Of a stretch of 64,000 bases of DNA, positions 18,756 to 27,071 are shown piece after piece. The stretch comes from Chloroflexota bacterium (lineage in GTDB: Bacteria; Chloroflexota; Anaerolineae; Aggregatilineales; Phototrophicaceae): contig JAEZAF010000087.1 in the NCBI GenBank assembly GCA_023430545.1, positions 9,180-73,179 on the forward strand. Reading direction: 5' to 3'. The notes beneath the pieces were generated by a model. The model made no database searches and had not been told where the DNA came from. It was given only the letters and a program-made list of their open reading frames with translations. Position numbers and translations under genes: made by a program. Position 1 is the first letter of the stretch; every line of letters starts with the position of its first letter.

Positions 18756-19818
18756 CTAAGGCGTGACTTCCGGCGTCGGTTCGGTTTCCGGTGCTTCTGC
18801 GACCGGATCTTCTGCCGCAGGCGGAGCTTCGAACATTACCCGCTGGATCGGGAAATCGGTGATCGTCTGCTCTTCCGCATTCAACTGCGCGTAGAGGACA
18901 TAAGCTTCGCCATCCCGCACGGCTGCCGTCGTCGGGTTGACGATGCCGGTTTCAAAAATCCCTGTGACCACCGCACTGGCGAATGCATCCTCAGTCTCAA
19001 GGCGGAAGACCTTGGCTGGATTATTGGTCACCACCACCAGCGTGCTTTCGTTTAGCAGGACGAGGCCATCCGCGCCGGGGAAAAGCTGTGCGACGTTGAT
19101 CCGCGTAAATGCGGCCGGGTTCTCAAGCGGGATCTTGATCAGATACGGCATCTGCACCGCGATCAGAAAATTCCCGACCTCATGATAGACAATCCCATTC
19201 AGCGTGAACTGTGTTGAGAAGCTCTCGTCCTCAAGGAAGATCGAGGCATTCCCCTGTGGATCGACCCGAAAGATCACGCCAGCATAACTGTCGGTCACAT
19301 AGGCGTTGCCCTGACTATCCAGCGACATCGTTGATGAAGTGTTCGGGATCAGTCGGTGTCAGCGGTCGGAAGTCAACCAGATGGATGTTCTCGCCTGTGG
19401 TCAGATCATAGATTCCCAGGAAGCCTTTCATCTTCATATCGGTTGCCGCCACCAGCAGACGATTACTGGCTTCATCTGCTTCGATCCCTATACTCGGCGG
19501 CAGGCGATCATCCGCGACCAGCACCTCTAATGTGCCATCATCAGCCACCGTGCGAACCATGCCATCAGCGGTGGAGCTGACGAGAAAGCGCTGGTTCAGC
19601 GTGTCGTATTCGACCCCTTCCGGGAACAGTCCTTCACTCGAAACCACCACCCGATCCGGCAGGGCATCACCTGACGTCTGAGTAGCAGCCTCTTCTGTTG
19701 GCTCCGGTGTGACTTCCGGCGTCGCATCCTGAGCGGATACGGCACTATAAGCGGTCATCAGTGTGACCAGCATCACCATGTACAGAAACGGTCTGAACAG
19801 CTTGTTATTCATCATCAT
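18756..19818 (-). pseudogene. SMP-30/NHL-type secreted propeller gene split by a frameshift
   Basis: Two minus-strand frames overlap by 14 bp and look like one gene. The 5' part (19315-19818) has a signal peptide, a Thr/Glu/Pro linker and propeller blades, ending DPEHFINDVAG-stop. The 3' part (18756-19328) begins MSLDSQGNAYVTDSYAGVIF, which is the natural continuation of FINDVA(L)DSQGNAYVTDSYAG. Loss of one C near 19320-19323 explains the break. Joined, it would be a ~350-residue SMP-30-like protein. It may be a true inactivating mutation or a sequencing error. Expression as two coupled polypeptides is less likely because neither half is a complete propeller. Confidence 0.75.
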
Positions 19819-19827
19819 TCTGTCCCC

Positions 19828-21096
19828 TTAGTTTCCGGTGTATGCCACACGGTAGATGATGCCGTTGGTGTCTTCGGCGATCAGCAGTGAACCATCGGGT
19901 GCAACTGCCAGACCAGCCACACGTCCGAAATTGGCGATCTGCTCTTCAATCAGGAACCCGGTCATGAAGTCCTCGAACTCGGTCGGCTGACCGTTTTCGT
20001 CGAAGTGCAGGCGTACGATCTTGTAGCCAGACCGTGGGTTACGGTTCCATGAGCCGCGCATGGCGATAAACGCATCATTCCGGTATTCCTCAGGGAACTG
20101 CTCTGCGGTGTAAAACACCATGCCGATAGGGGCACTGTGCGCCGTATACGTCAGCACCGGCGCGATAGTCCGCTGACAGTATGCCGCCCGACCGATACCG
20201 CCGGGTGGGGGATTGGCGATAAACACATCCGGCTGCTGATCGGCAAAGCAGAACGGCCAGCCGTAATTGCTGTCTGGTGCCAGCAGATTCAGCTCCTCCG
20301 GTGGCTGTTCGTTACCACGCCAGTCGGATCCGTGATCCATCCCCCACATTTCGCCCGTCTGGGGATGCCAGCCGAAGCCAATGGTGTTACGAAGTCCGGT
20401 GGCAAAGATGACACGGTTAGAGCCGTCTGGCTGTGCCTGAAGGATCGTCGCATTTTCAGGGTTCGTCTCGTTACAGGCGTTGCACGTGCTGCCCACCGTG
20501 ATATACAGCAGGCCATCAGGCCCGAAGGCGATCGTACGGTTCGGATGCTGCCCGCCGTCCGGCAGATCGTTAATCAGGGCAGTCATCTGGCCGAGATTAT
20601 CACCGCCTGCCCAGTCCGCGACGAAAACCTCTTTGTCAGCCGCAAGGAAAAGCTGATTGCCATTGAAGGTGATCCCGTGTGCATAGGGGATGTCGGATGC
20701 GACGACGTTGACTTCCGGCGAGTCGGCCACACCATCGCCATCCTGATCCGCCAGTGCGATCACATCACCTTCCATGCGACGGGTGACAAAGATCGTGCCG
20801 TCCGGTGCGACCGCCATCCAGCGTACATTCCCCAGATTCTGGGCAAAGATGTTGACTTCGAATCCTTCCGGCAGTTGCAGGCGCTCCATAAACTGCGGAT
20901 CAAATGGCAGCGTCGTCGTGATCACTGCTGCGCCCTCAACGGCATTGGACAGTCCCTGTGGCGTTTCCTGTGCTGCGGGTGGTTCCGGCGTCGGCGTAGG
21001 GGTTGCATCCTGTGCAGCTACCCCGATTGTCAGCAGTGCGCTGCAAAGCAGCATCAGGTTCAGCATGAAGCCTTTTACGAAACGTTGTGTTCTCAT
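19828..21096 (-). CDS. PQQ-dependent sugar dehydrogenase (glucose/sorbosone dehydrogenase family)
   Basis: Exported six-bladed propeller of 422 residues. A signal peptide (MLNLMLLCSALLTIGVAAQ) and Thr/Pro linker precede the GSDH domain: LQLPEGFEVNIFAQNLGNVRWMAVAPDGTIFVTRR, PYAHGITFNGNQLF, HPNRTIAFGPDGLLYITVGSTCNAC, LRNTIGFGWHPQTGEMWGMDHG and the final GRVAGLAVAPDGSLLIAEDTNGIIYRVAY. The family oxidises aldoses or sorbosone with PQQ outside the membrane and passes electrons to cytochromes, although many members have no proven substrate. It is probably the first gene of the minus-strand group ending in the cytochrome c gene. Confidence 0.88.
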   Translation of the reverse strand: MRTQRFVKGFMLNLMLLCSALLTIGVAAQDATPTPTPEPPAAQETPQGLSNAVEGAAVITTTLPFDPQFMERLQLPEGFEVNIFAQNLGNVRWMAVAPDGTIFVTRRMEGDVIALADQDGDGVADSPEVNVVASDIPYAHGITFNGNQLFLAADKEVFVADWAGGDNLGQMTALINDLPDGGQHPNRTIAFGPDGLLYITVGSTCNACNETNPENATILQAQPDGSNRVIFATGLRNTIGFGWHPQTGEMWGMDHGSDWRGNEQPPEELNLLAPDSNYGWPFCFADQQPDVFIANPPPGGIGRAAYCQRTIAPVLTYTAHSAPIGMVFYTAEQFPEEYRNDAFIAMRGSWNRNPRSGYKIVRLHFDENGQPTEFEDFMTGFLIEEQIANFGRVAGLAVAPDGSLLIAEDTNGIIYRVAYTGN

Positions 21097-21332
21097 ATCA
21101 GCCCTCTACCTGCTCATCTTCAAATATGATGCAATAAACCTCCACAGCACTGTAAAGGGCGCAGGTGAGACTGCTGAAAGAAAAGAATGAGTTCTCCAAA
21201 AGTGGTTGGAATCGTGTTAGGACGTGGTATGACAGAGGTTTACCCGCTTATAGGCTATCTGAAATTTGATTGTGGGCGCGGGCAGAGCGCCATTGCGATC
21301 AATGCGGCCCTGGCTCTAACTAACGTGTATTT

Positions 21333-21358
21333 TGTAGGGACAACACCTGCGTTGTCCG
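21333..21358. repeat. Short GTAGGG-type palindromic repeat
   Basis: TGTAGGGACAAC, a 6-nt centre, then GTTGTCCG: a 7-bp inverted repeat headed by TGTAGGG. Related units occur at 55203-55228 and 55425-55449. The surrounding gene-free stretch 21097-21405 otherwise holds only the presumed promoter of the dehydrogenase gene and an unconvincing 67-codon frame. Confidence 0.5.
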
Positions 21359-21405
21359 GCGTTTCCGTAAGATTCAGGCAGGTTTCCTGAATTTTCAGAT
21401 ACACG

Positions 21406-22356
21406 CTATCCACTGAAATAACGCGCCGCTTCTACCACGCTGCTATAAAGCGCCGCCGGTTCGATCACTTCGGCATCTTCCGCCAGCCCAAACACCATCA
21501 TCTTCGCCAGTTCCATCGTATCAAGCTGGACCTTCACCACAAGCCAGCCGGTGGACTGGACTTCAGCTTCGGTCGAGAGGATTTCACTTCGGCTGGGGGC
21601 CAGCCACTGGATGAAGTTCAGGCGATGCGGGCGGACGCGCAGTGTAAAGCTGTAACCCGACACGGTGGTATTAAAGGCCTTCAGATGCTGCTGCCAGTAA
21701 TCGAGCAGGTCAAAATCAGCTTTGCGGACAAAAGGCTGATCCAGCAGCCGGATTTCCCGAAAGCGCGAGACTCGATAGGTGCGAAACTCGCCCTTACGCC
21801 GCGCCACCAGATACCAGAAGCTGGACTTCGATACGAGGCTGTACGGCTCAAGCACATATTCTGATGCGGTTCCCTGACGGTTTTCGTAGATCACCGAGAT
21901 GCACAGGTCCTCATAAACCGCCTTTTGCAGTGGCTCCCAGAACGGCAGGCTGTTTTCCGGCCACCACCAGTCAGGATCAATCAGGATGCGCTGACGCATG
22001 AAATCCACCGAGGGTTTGTGAACCGTCGGCAGGGCAGCGTACAGCTTCAGCACGGCGTTATCTGCGGCGGCAGTCAGGCCGATATCCTGCAGGCTTTTCG
22101 TGCTCTGGTTGATGAACAGGCTCAGCGTTTCCAACTCTTGCAGCATATTGAGTGATGTGCGGTACTGCTCATCCAGCGCGATGCCACCCCCGTGACCCCC
22201 TTCGGCGTAAATCGGAACCCCTGCTATCGATAAAGCCTCAATATCCCGCAGGATCGTCCGCTGCGAGACTTCCAGTGTCTCTGCCAGCGCCTGCGAGGTC
22301 ATGCGCCCATTCTTCTGTAAGTGCAGCACAATCGAAATCAGGCGGTCGGCTCTCAT
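21406..22356 (-). CDS. YafY/WYL-domain transcriptional regulator
   Basis: A 316-residue DNA-binding regulator. The N-terminal HTH_11 (about residues 1-60; MRADRLISIVLHLQKNGRMT, LAETLEVSQRTILRDIEAL) is followed by a WYL domain (about 140-220; ISVIYENRQGTASEYVLEPYSLVSKSSFWYLVA) and a WCX C-terminal extension. WYL domains sense ligands, often nucleic acid or small molecules. It is divergent from the hydrolase gene, with a long palindrome in the shared region, so it probably controls itself and that gene. Confidence 0.88.
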   Translation of the reverse strand: MRADRLISIVLHLQKNGRMTSQALAETLEVSQRTILRDIEALSIAGVPIYAEGGHGGGIALDEQYRTSLNMLQELETLSLFINQSTKSLQDIGLTAAADNAVLKLYAALPTVHKPSVDFMRQRILIDPDWWWPENSLPFWEPLQKAVYEDLCISVIYENRQGTASEYVLEPYSLVSKSSFWYLVARRKGEFRTYRVSRFREIRLLDQPFVRKADFDLLDYWQQHLKAFNTTVSGYSFTLRVRPHRLNFIQWLAPSRSEILSTEAEVQSTGWLVVKVQLDTMELAKMMVFGLAEDAEVIEPAALYSSVVEAARYFSG

Positions 22357-22384
22357 TAAAGATATTCCTGTCGAAAACGGTCAA

Positions 22385-22411
22385 CTTGACTGACAGAAGA
22401 TGTCATCCAAG
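22385..22411. promoter_or_regulatory. 27-bp imperfect palindrome, candidate WYL-regulator operator
   Basis: CTTGACTGACA (22385-22395), five bases, then TGTCATCCAAG (22401-22411); nine of eleven arm positions are symmetric. A TATACT (22418-22423) follows on the plus strand and may be the -10 of the hydrolase gene. The site lies in the 103-bp region between the divergent regulator and hydrolase genes. Confidence 0.5.
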
Positions 22412-22459
22412 TGCATTTATACTAAAAAGAGTGAGACGTTGCACAGGGGATGAGGCTCG

Positions 22460-23287
22460 ATGAACACAGAAAACGGCAGCATTGAAATCAATGGTGGAAA
22501 AATCTGGTATGAAATCGCAGGGCAGGGGCCAACCGTTGTGCTGGCACATGCCGGCTTTGTTGACAGTAGAATGTGGGATACACAGTGGGAGGCTCTCACG
22601 CAGCACTATCGCGTCGTGCGCTTTGACATGCGCGGCTTTGGCAGATCGGATGCAGCCTCAGGGCCGATCTCGCGCCGCGAAGAATTTCGTCAGGTGCTGG
22701 ATGGGCTTGGTATCGACCGCGCTGCACTGATCGGATGTTCACTCAGCGGCGAGGTGATCATCGACTTCGCATTGGAATATCCTGAACGGGTGACAGCGCT
22801 TGTGCCGGTTTCTGCGGTGCCTTCCGGCTTCGAGATGCAGGGCGAGCCGCCGCGTTATCTTATGGAGATGATCGGTGCGATGCAGCAGGGGGATCTCGAT
22901 CTGGCGTCAGAGCTGCAATTACGCATCTGGGTTGATGGCATGTATCGCGAACCGACTGAGGTCGATCCATCGGTGCGCCAGCATGCAGCCGACATGAACC
23001 GCATTCCGGTCAGCCGCAGTACATTTTTCGTGGCCGACAGCGAACCGGTCAGCCCGCTCGATCCACCAGCAGTCAACCGCCTCGCTGAAATAACAGCAGC
23101 GACGCTGGTCATCGCCGGATCGCTCGATCATCCGGAGATCTTACGCGCCGCCGACTGGATGACGCAGCAGATCCCATCCGCGCAGAAGCACATCATCGAT
23201 AATGCAGCCCATGTCCCGAATATGGAACAGCCGGGGGAATTCAATCGGGCAGTGCTGGTGTTTCTGGCGGCGTCCCGGATCAGTTAG
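22460..23287 (+). CDS. Alpha/beta hydrolase
   Basis: A 275-residue soluble hydrolase. The fold begins with VVLAHAGFVDSRMWDTQWEAL; the nucleophile is Ser94 in GCSLSGE, and the catalytic His lies in DNAAHVPNMEQP near the end, with an acid in the IAGSLDHPEI strand. This resembles the 3-oxoadipate enol-lactonase/haloperoxidase branch, but the substrate is unknown. It is divergent from the WYL regulator. Confidence 0.87.
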   Translation: MNTENGSIEINGGKIWYEIAGQGPTVVLAHAGFVDSRMWDTQWEALTQHYRVVRFDMRGFGRSDAASGPISRREEFRQVLDGLGIDRAALIGCSLSGEVIIDFALEYPERVTALVPVSAVPSGFEMQGEPPRYLMEMIGAMQQGDLDLASELQLRIWVDGMYREPTEVDPSVRQHAADMNRIPVSRSTFFVADSEPVSPLDPPAVNRLAEITAATLVIAGSLDHPEILRAADWMTQQIPSAQKHIIDNAAHVPNMEQPGEFNRAVLVFLAASRIS

Positions 23288-23334
23288 GACTGTATCGCTG
23301 GTTGCTGTGCCATCCCATGAAGGTGATACGGTAA

Positions 23335-23354
23335 GGGCCGGTTTCTTCCGGCCC
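23335..23354. terminator. Hairpin between convergent genes
   Basis: GGGCCGG (23335-23341) pairs with CCGGCCC (23348-23354) around TTTCTT. It lies between the hydrolase stop and the stop of the small minus-strand gene and may serve both, although T-runs are poor. Confidence 0.55.
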
Positions 23355-23355
23355 A

Positions 23356-23760
23356 TCAATTGACCTCAGCCTGACTATCCCGCGACCGTTTGATTCTCTC
23401 AAACGCTTCTGACAGGGAATCGACTGCGATGAAGGAATCTCGAAAGGCCGGGACCATGCGAACCAGCGTGTTTACCAGAGCACGGATGTACCCGCTTTTA
23501 GAAACCACCACCGTCATCCCACGGTTATACTGACGTGCGGTTTCGAGCGAACGGCGGACATGTCCAACGGCATTTCCCACCGGCACACTGGACGTCGCCT
23601 CGAAATCAGCGATCACATCATAGCGCTGACCACTAAAAGTCTTTAAGATCTGCTTTTCGGTTTCAAGTCCCGCGAAAAAATCGTCCCAGGTCCAGCCCGG
23701 TTTGAAGGTGAAGGCAATGACATTATGAAGCTCTGGTTTAAGGTCTACGATAATATTCAT
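23356..23760 (-). CDS. Small soluble protein of unknown function (134 aa)
   Basis: Not confidently assigned. The sequence has no signal peptide or TM segment and alternates strands and helices (LHNVIAFTFKPGWTWDDFFAG; YDVIADFEATSSVPVGNAVGHVRRSLE; MTVVVSKSGYIRALVNTLVRMV; FIAVDSLSEAFERIK), which suggests a STAS-like or lipid-binding-size alpha/beta fold. Its composition matches that of its neighbours. Monocistronic, convergent with the hydrolase gene and divergent from the repeat element at 23903. Confidence 0.72.
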   Translation of the reverse strand: MNIIVDLKPELHNVIAFTFKPGWTWDDFFAGLETEKQILKTFSGQRYDVIADFEATSSVPVGNAVGHVRRSLETARQYNRGMTVVVSKSGYIRALVNTLVRMVPAFRDSFIAVDSLSEAFERIKRSRDSQAEVN

Positions 23761-23902
23761 CAGCTTTTCCAGACACCGTAATTCACAGAATACCTGATTA
23801 TCGCATACTTAAAGCGAACATGCACGACCGATACGCAGCAGCCGTCAGCATCGCACACAGCGGCGTCCCGAGTGCTTGGATCAGATCACGCACATGGGAT
23901 GA

Positions 23903-24305
23903 TTTGAAAACTCTAACCACAATATCCAGAACATTCGTGCTATAATTTAAGAGAGAAGTTGCAATTTCCAGCACCTTAACCTCGAGGCTCGATCATGCTT
24001 CCAGAGGGGCAGTTGCAGTGGCGCAGTGGCGCATAAATTTTCGTGCTGCCACTGCCACTGCCGCCACTGCAAACAGAATTTGAACCTGAACATCCGCCTG
24101 TATCGTCCTGATTGTGGCGTTTGCGGCGTAAATGCGCCGCAAGCGCCGCTGCTGCCGCGCCGGAAGCACATGCGAATATTCAGAAAACGCCTCACCAGCA
24201 TCACGGTGAACCGTCGAACGGTTTCTGCGCATTAACTGCTGCTGCACATATTTTTTTGTGCGGCAGCAGCAGCAGCAGCAAGTTGCTACAAGCAGCAACC
24301 TGACC
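23903..24305 (+). repeat. CAG/CTG-hairpin element, copy A (unidentified family)
   Basis: One of three related intergenic elements. Conserved parts in order: TTTGAAAACTCTAACC (23903-23918); GAACATTCGTGCTATAAT (23929-23946), whose end looks like a -10 box; CCAGCACCTTAACCTC (23968-23983); a long imperfect hairpin with CAGTGG/CCACTG-type arms around 24010-24070; the core TTTGAACCTGA (24079-24089); a perfect 8-bp hairpin TTGCGGCG/CGCCGCAA near 24121-24142; and a last hairpin with CTGCTGCTGCAC and GTGCGGCAGCAG arms around an A/T loop (about 24236-24270) followed by more CAG units. It converges on the 3' end of namZ. It fills most of the 566-bp gap 23761-24326. RNA gene, tiny coding gene or DNA element cannot be separated here. 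Confidence 0.7.
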
Positions 24306-24326
24306 AATCACGACGACGGAAACAGC

Positions 24327-25499
24327 TTACTTATACAGCAGATAGGGCGCTGCATCCTGCCTGAACTGCTGATGGAATGCAGGCCATCCTGCGATGATCG
24401 CGTCAACCGACTCGCCAGAATCCAACTGTGACCGTACTTCCGCGCTTCCGATCAGGCGGTCGAAGTGTTGAAGACCGCTGGCCGTTTGGTCGCTGAAGGT
24501 TTCCTGAGGTAGCCATGCGAAGTCGTCAGGATATAACTGTTGAATCGTCTGGATCACATGCAGCCATACCACCAGCGGGCGATAGTCAGTCATATCGGTG
24601 ATATGAACCTGAACACCGCTGCATGTCTCACCTTTATATTTGCTGGCATTGGGCTTGAACAGGTGCGGACGAAAGCGCACCCCGGGCAGTTCCAGTCGAT
24701 GAAGTGCCGCCGCCAGATCCCACGCATCGATGAACGGCGCACCGACCACTTCGAACGGCAGCGGTGTCCCGCGCCCTTCCGACAGGATCGTACCTTCGAC
24801 CAGACATGCCCCCGGATAGTGCAGTGCCGTGACAAAATGCGGCATATTCAGTGATGGTGGTACAAACGCTCTGCCGATTGAATCCCACCGCTGCTGCCGC
24901 TGCCAGCCGTCACACGGGATGACTGTCACATCAGCCTGAGAGGTATTCCAGCGGGCATTCACCAACTGTGCCATCTCGCCAATCGTCATCCCGTGCTGAA
25001 TGGGGATTGGGAACCGTCCTACCAGTGAAGCGAGGGCTGGATCAAGTGTCCCACCGTCTACCGTCGCTCCCAGTGGGTTAGGCCGGTCGAGGATCATCAC
25101 CGCTGCACCGTGCGCACCGCACGCCTCGAGGACATGTGTCAGCGTCCACAGGAAAGTGTAATAGCGCACACCGATGTCCTGCAGATCGCAGACCATCACA
25201 TCGATCCCTTCCAGCATTGATGCGGTCGGGTGCATGGTCTCTCCATACAGGCTGTAGACTGGAAGACCGGTGCGCGGATCGGTGGTGGAACTGACATGCT
25301 CCCCGTCCGCTGCCATTCCGGCGAAGCCGTGCTCCGGGCCGAACAGGGCTGCCAGATTGACATCCTGCGCCTGTCTCAGCACATCATAGGTGCTTACCAG
25401 ATCGCGATCCACGGCGGGCAGGTTGGTGAACAATCCCACCCGTTTGCCTTGCAGTGCTCTGAAACTGTTATCTTTCAGGCGATCAATGCCGAAGCGCAT
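24327..25499 (-). CDS. namZ: Exo-beta-N-acetylmuramidase NamZ (DUF1343)
   Basis: Expected to release terminal N-acetylmuramic acid from the non-reducing end of peptidoglycan fragments. The 390-residue protein has the DUF1343 hallmarks: GKRVGLFTN near the start, LAALFGPEHGFAG, TGLPVYSLYG, VMVCDLQDIGVRYYTFLWTL, MILDRPNPLG, and later SEGRGTPLPFEVVGAPFID. No clear signal peptide is seen. It follows the GH3 gene by 3 bp, the same NamZ/NagZ pairing as ybbC-ybbD in Bacillus subtilis, and with the Opp-type importer upstream forms a wall-fragment salvage locus. Confidence 0.9.
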   Translation of the reverse strand: MRFGIDRLKDNSFRALQGKRVGLFTNLPAVDRDLVSTYDVLRQAQDVNLAALFGPEHGFAGMAADGEHVSSTTDPRTGLPVYSLYGETMHPTASMLEGIDVMVCDLQDIGVRYYTFLWTLTHVLEACGAHGAAVMILDRPNPLGATVDGGTLDPALASLVGRFPIPIQHGMTIGEMAQLVNARWNTSQADVTVIPCDGWQRQQRWDSIGRAFVPPSLNMPHFVTALHYPGACLVEGTILSEGRGTPLPFEVVGAPFIDAWDLAAALHRLELPGVRFRPHLFKPNASKYKGETCSGVQVHITDMTDYRPLVVWLHVIQTIQQLYPDDFAWLPQETFSDQTASGLQHFDRLIGSAEVRSQLDSGESVDAIIAGWPAFHQQFRQDAAPYLLYK

Positions 25500-25502
25500 G
25501 GC

Positions 25503-27056
25503 TTACACCTGAACCGGGAGCCGACCAGCCGGTGTCACTTCGCCGGTCAGCGCCGTCACGACGGCTTCCAGCGAGGGCAGGCTGTCTCCGGCGGTACTGA
25601 TCACCGTGCCGTCATTGATCAGGCTGGCATCATACGGATTGCGCAGGGCCAGCAGAACGACCTTTGCCGAGGTGTCACTCAGGGCACGGACCGCGCTGGT
25701 CTGTGCTGTGTTGAGATGGGCATTCCGCGTTGCCAGAATCACCACGTCGGCCTGACCGATGCGTGCATGGGCTGCTCCGATTTCGGCTTCACCGGGTGTG
25801 GTCGGCAGGGTGATGGTTTCCACCTTTGGCAGCCGTGCGCTGATGAATGCGCCGAGGCTGGTTTTGGTCTTTTCTTCCTGCACGATGCTGTCCACACCCG
25901 ATGCGAACTCCACCAGTACCACCCGACGTGAGTCATCGGCGGAGATTGGCAGGACATCGGACTCGGTGCGCAGTGACGTCAGCGCGGCTTGTGCGGCGGA
26001 TAAAACGGTCGCACGATGTTCTGGTGTGTAGACCTGTGTGATATCGGTCTGCTTCGCCGGGAAGCGGGCCTTCAGGGCGGCGACACGGTCATTCGCAGCA
26101 TCGACCTGTGCTTCTGAAACATCGCCGCGTCTGACGGCTTCCAGCAGATGGTCATAGGCGGTGGACTGTTTATCAGCGGTATGCGAGAAGATGATGACAT
26201 CCACACCCGCCTTTGCCGCACGCACGACCGAGCCGCTGACGTGATAGTGATCGTCGATGGCTTTCATCTCCATGCAGTCGGTGGTGACAACACCCTCAAA
26301 TCCGAGTTCATCGCGTAGCAGTGGCCCGATGATTTTGTCGGACAGCGTCGCGGGATGCTCTTCATCCAGTGTGGTGAAGATGGTATGGGTTGTCATCACG
26401 GTTGCGAGACCGGCGGCAATTGCCTGGCGATAGGGCAGCAGATCGACCGCCATGAGCTGTTCGACTCCGGTATCGAGACGCGGCAGCGCGAGGTGGGTAT
26501 CAATCGCGGTTGCGCCCAGTCCGGGGAAGTGTTTGGCACAGGCTGCAACGCCGTTGGCCTGAAAGCCTCGGACGGCTGCTGCGGCCAGTGCCGCCACACG
26601 CCGGTGATCTGATCCGAATGAGCGCGTCCCAACAGTCGGGTTATCAGCGTTATAGGAAACATCGACCGATGGCGCAAATGTCCAGTTGATGCCGAGTGCG
26701 TGCATCTCACGGCCCAGAATGCCGGATACTGCTTCGGTGACGGCTTCGGCATTGTCACCAATGCTGGACAGTGCCATCGCGCCCGGGCTTTCGGTAAACC
26801 CTTCGCGCAGTCGCGCGACCGTACCGCCTTCCTGATCGATCGCGATCAGCAGCGGATACTTGGAGGCTTCATGAAGCTGCGCGGTCAGTTCTGCAAGCTG
26901 GGCTGGGCTTTCGACATTACGGGCGAAGAGGATCACGCTGCCCAGCCGACCGGCACGCAGCCATTCGAGAAAGTATTCAGGGGCGGTCAGGCCGTGGAAG
27001 CCCGCCATCAGCATCTGGCCGACACGATCTTCGATACTCTGGATTTGGGTGTTCAA
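25503..27056 (-). CDS. nagZ: Beta-N-acetylglucosaminidase/hexosaminidase, GH3 (NagZ-type)
   Basis: Removes GlcNAc from muropeptide disaccharides. The 517-residue GH3 protein contains IDQEGGTVARLREGF, the NagZ loop KHFPGLGATAIDTHLALP with its catalytic Asp-His pair (here DTH), and the nucleophile Asp in FEGVVTTDCMEMKAI. A C-terminal domain (about 370-517) is present, as in Gram-positive NagZ and unlike the short E. coli enzyme. The start appears to be TTG at 27056, with AGGAG about 10 bp upstream; the next Met is at residue 13. No signal peptide, so it is probably cytoplasmic and acts after import. Confidence 0.9.
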   Translation of the reverse strand: MNTQIQSIEDRVGQMLMAGFHGLTAPEYFLEWLRAGRLGSVILFARNVESPAQLAELTAQLHEASKYPLLIAIDQEGGTVARLREGFTESPGAMALSSIGDNAEAVTEAVSGILGREMHALGINWTFAPSVDVSYNADNPTVGTRSFGSDHRRVAALAAAAVRGFQANGVAACAKHFPGLGATAIDTHLALPRLDTGVEQLMAVDLLPYRQAIAAGLATVMTTHTIFTTLDEEHPATLSDKIIGPLLRDELGFEGVVTTDCMEMKAIDDHYHVSGSVVRAAKAGVDVIIFSHTADKQSTAYDHLLEAVRRGDVSEAQVDAANDRVAALKARFPAKQTDITQVYTPEHRATVLSAAQAALTSLRTESDVLPISADDSRRVVLVEFASGVDSIVQEEKTKTSLGAFISARLPKVETITLPTTPGEAEIGAAHARIGQADVVILATRNAHLNTAQTSAVRALSDTSAKVVLLALRNPYDASLINDGTVISTAGDSLPSLEAVVTALTGEVTPAGRLPVQV

Positions 27057-27071
27057 GGATATTTCACTCCT

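Noticed and set aside
21187..21390. 67-codon open frame on the plus strand
   Set aside because: Protein composition is not convincing, no family, and its 3' part runs through the GTAGGG palindromic repeat.
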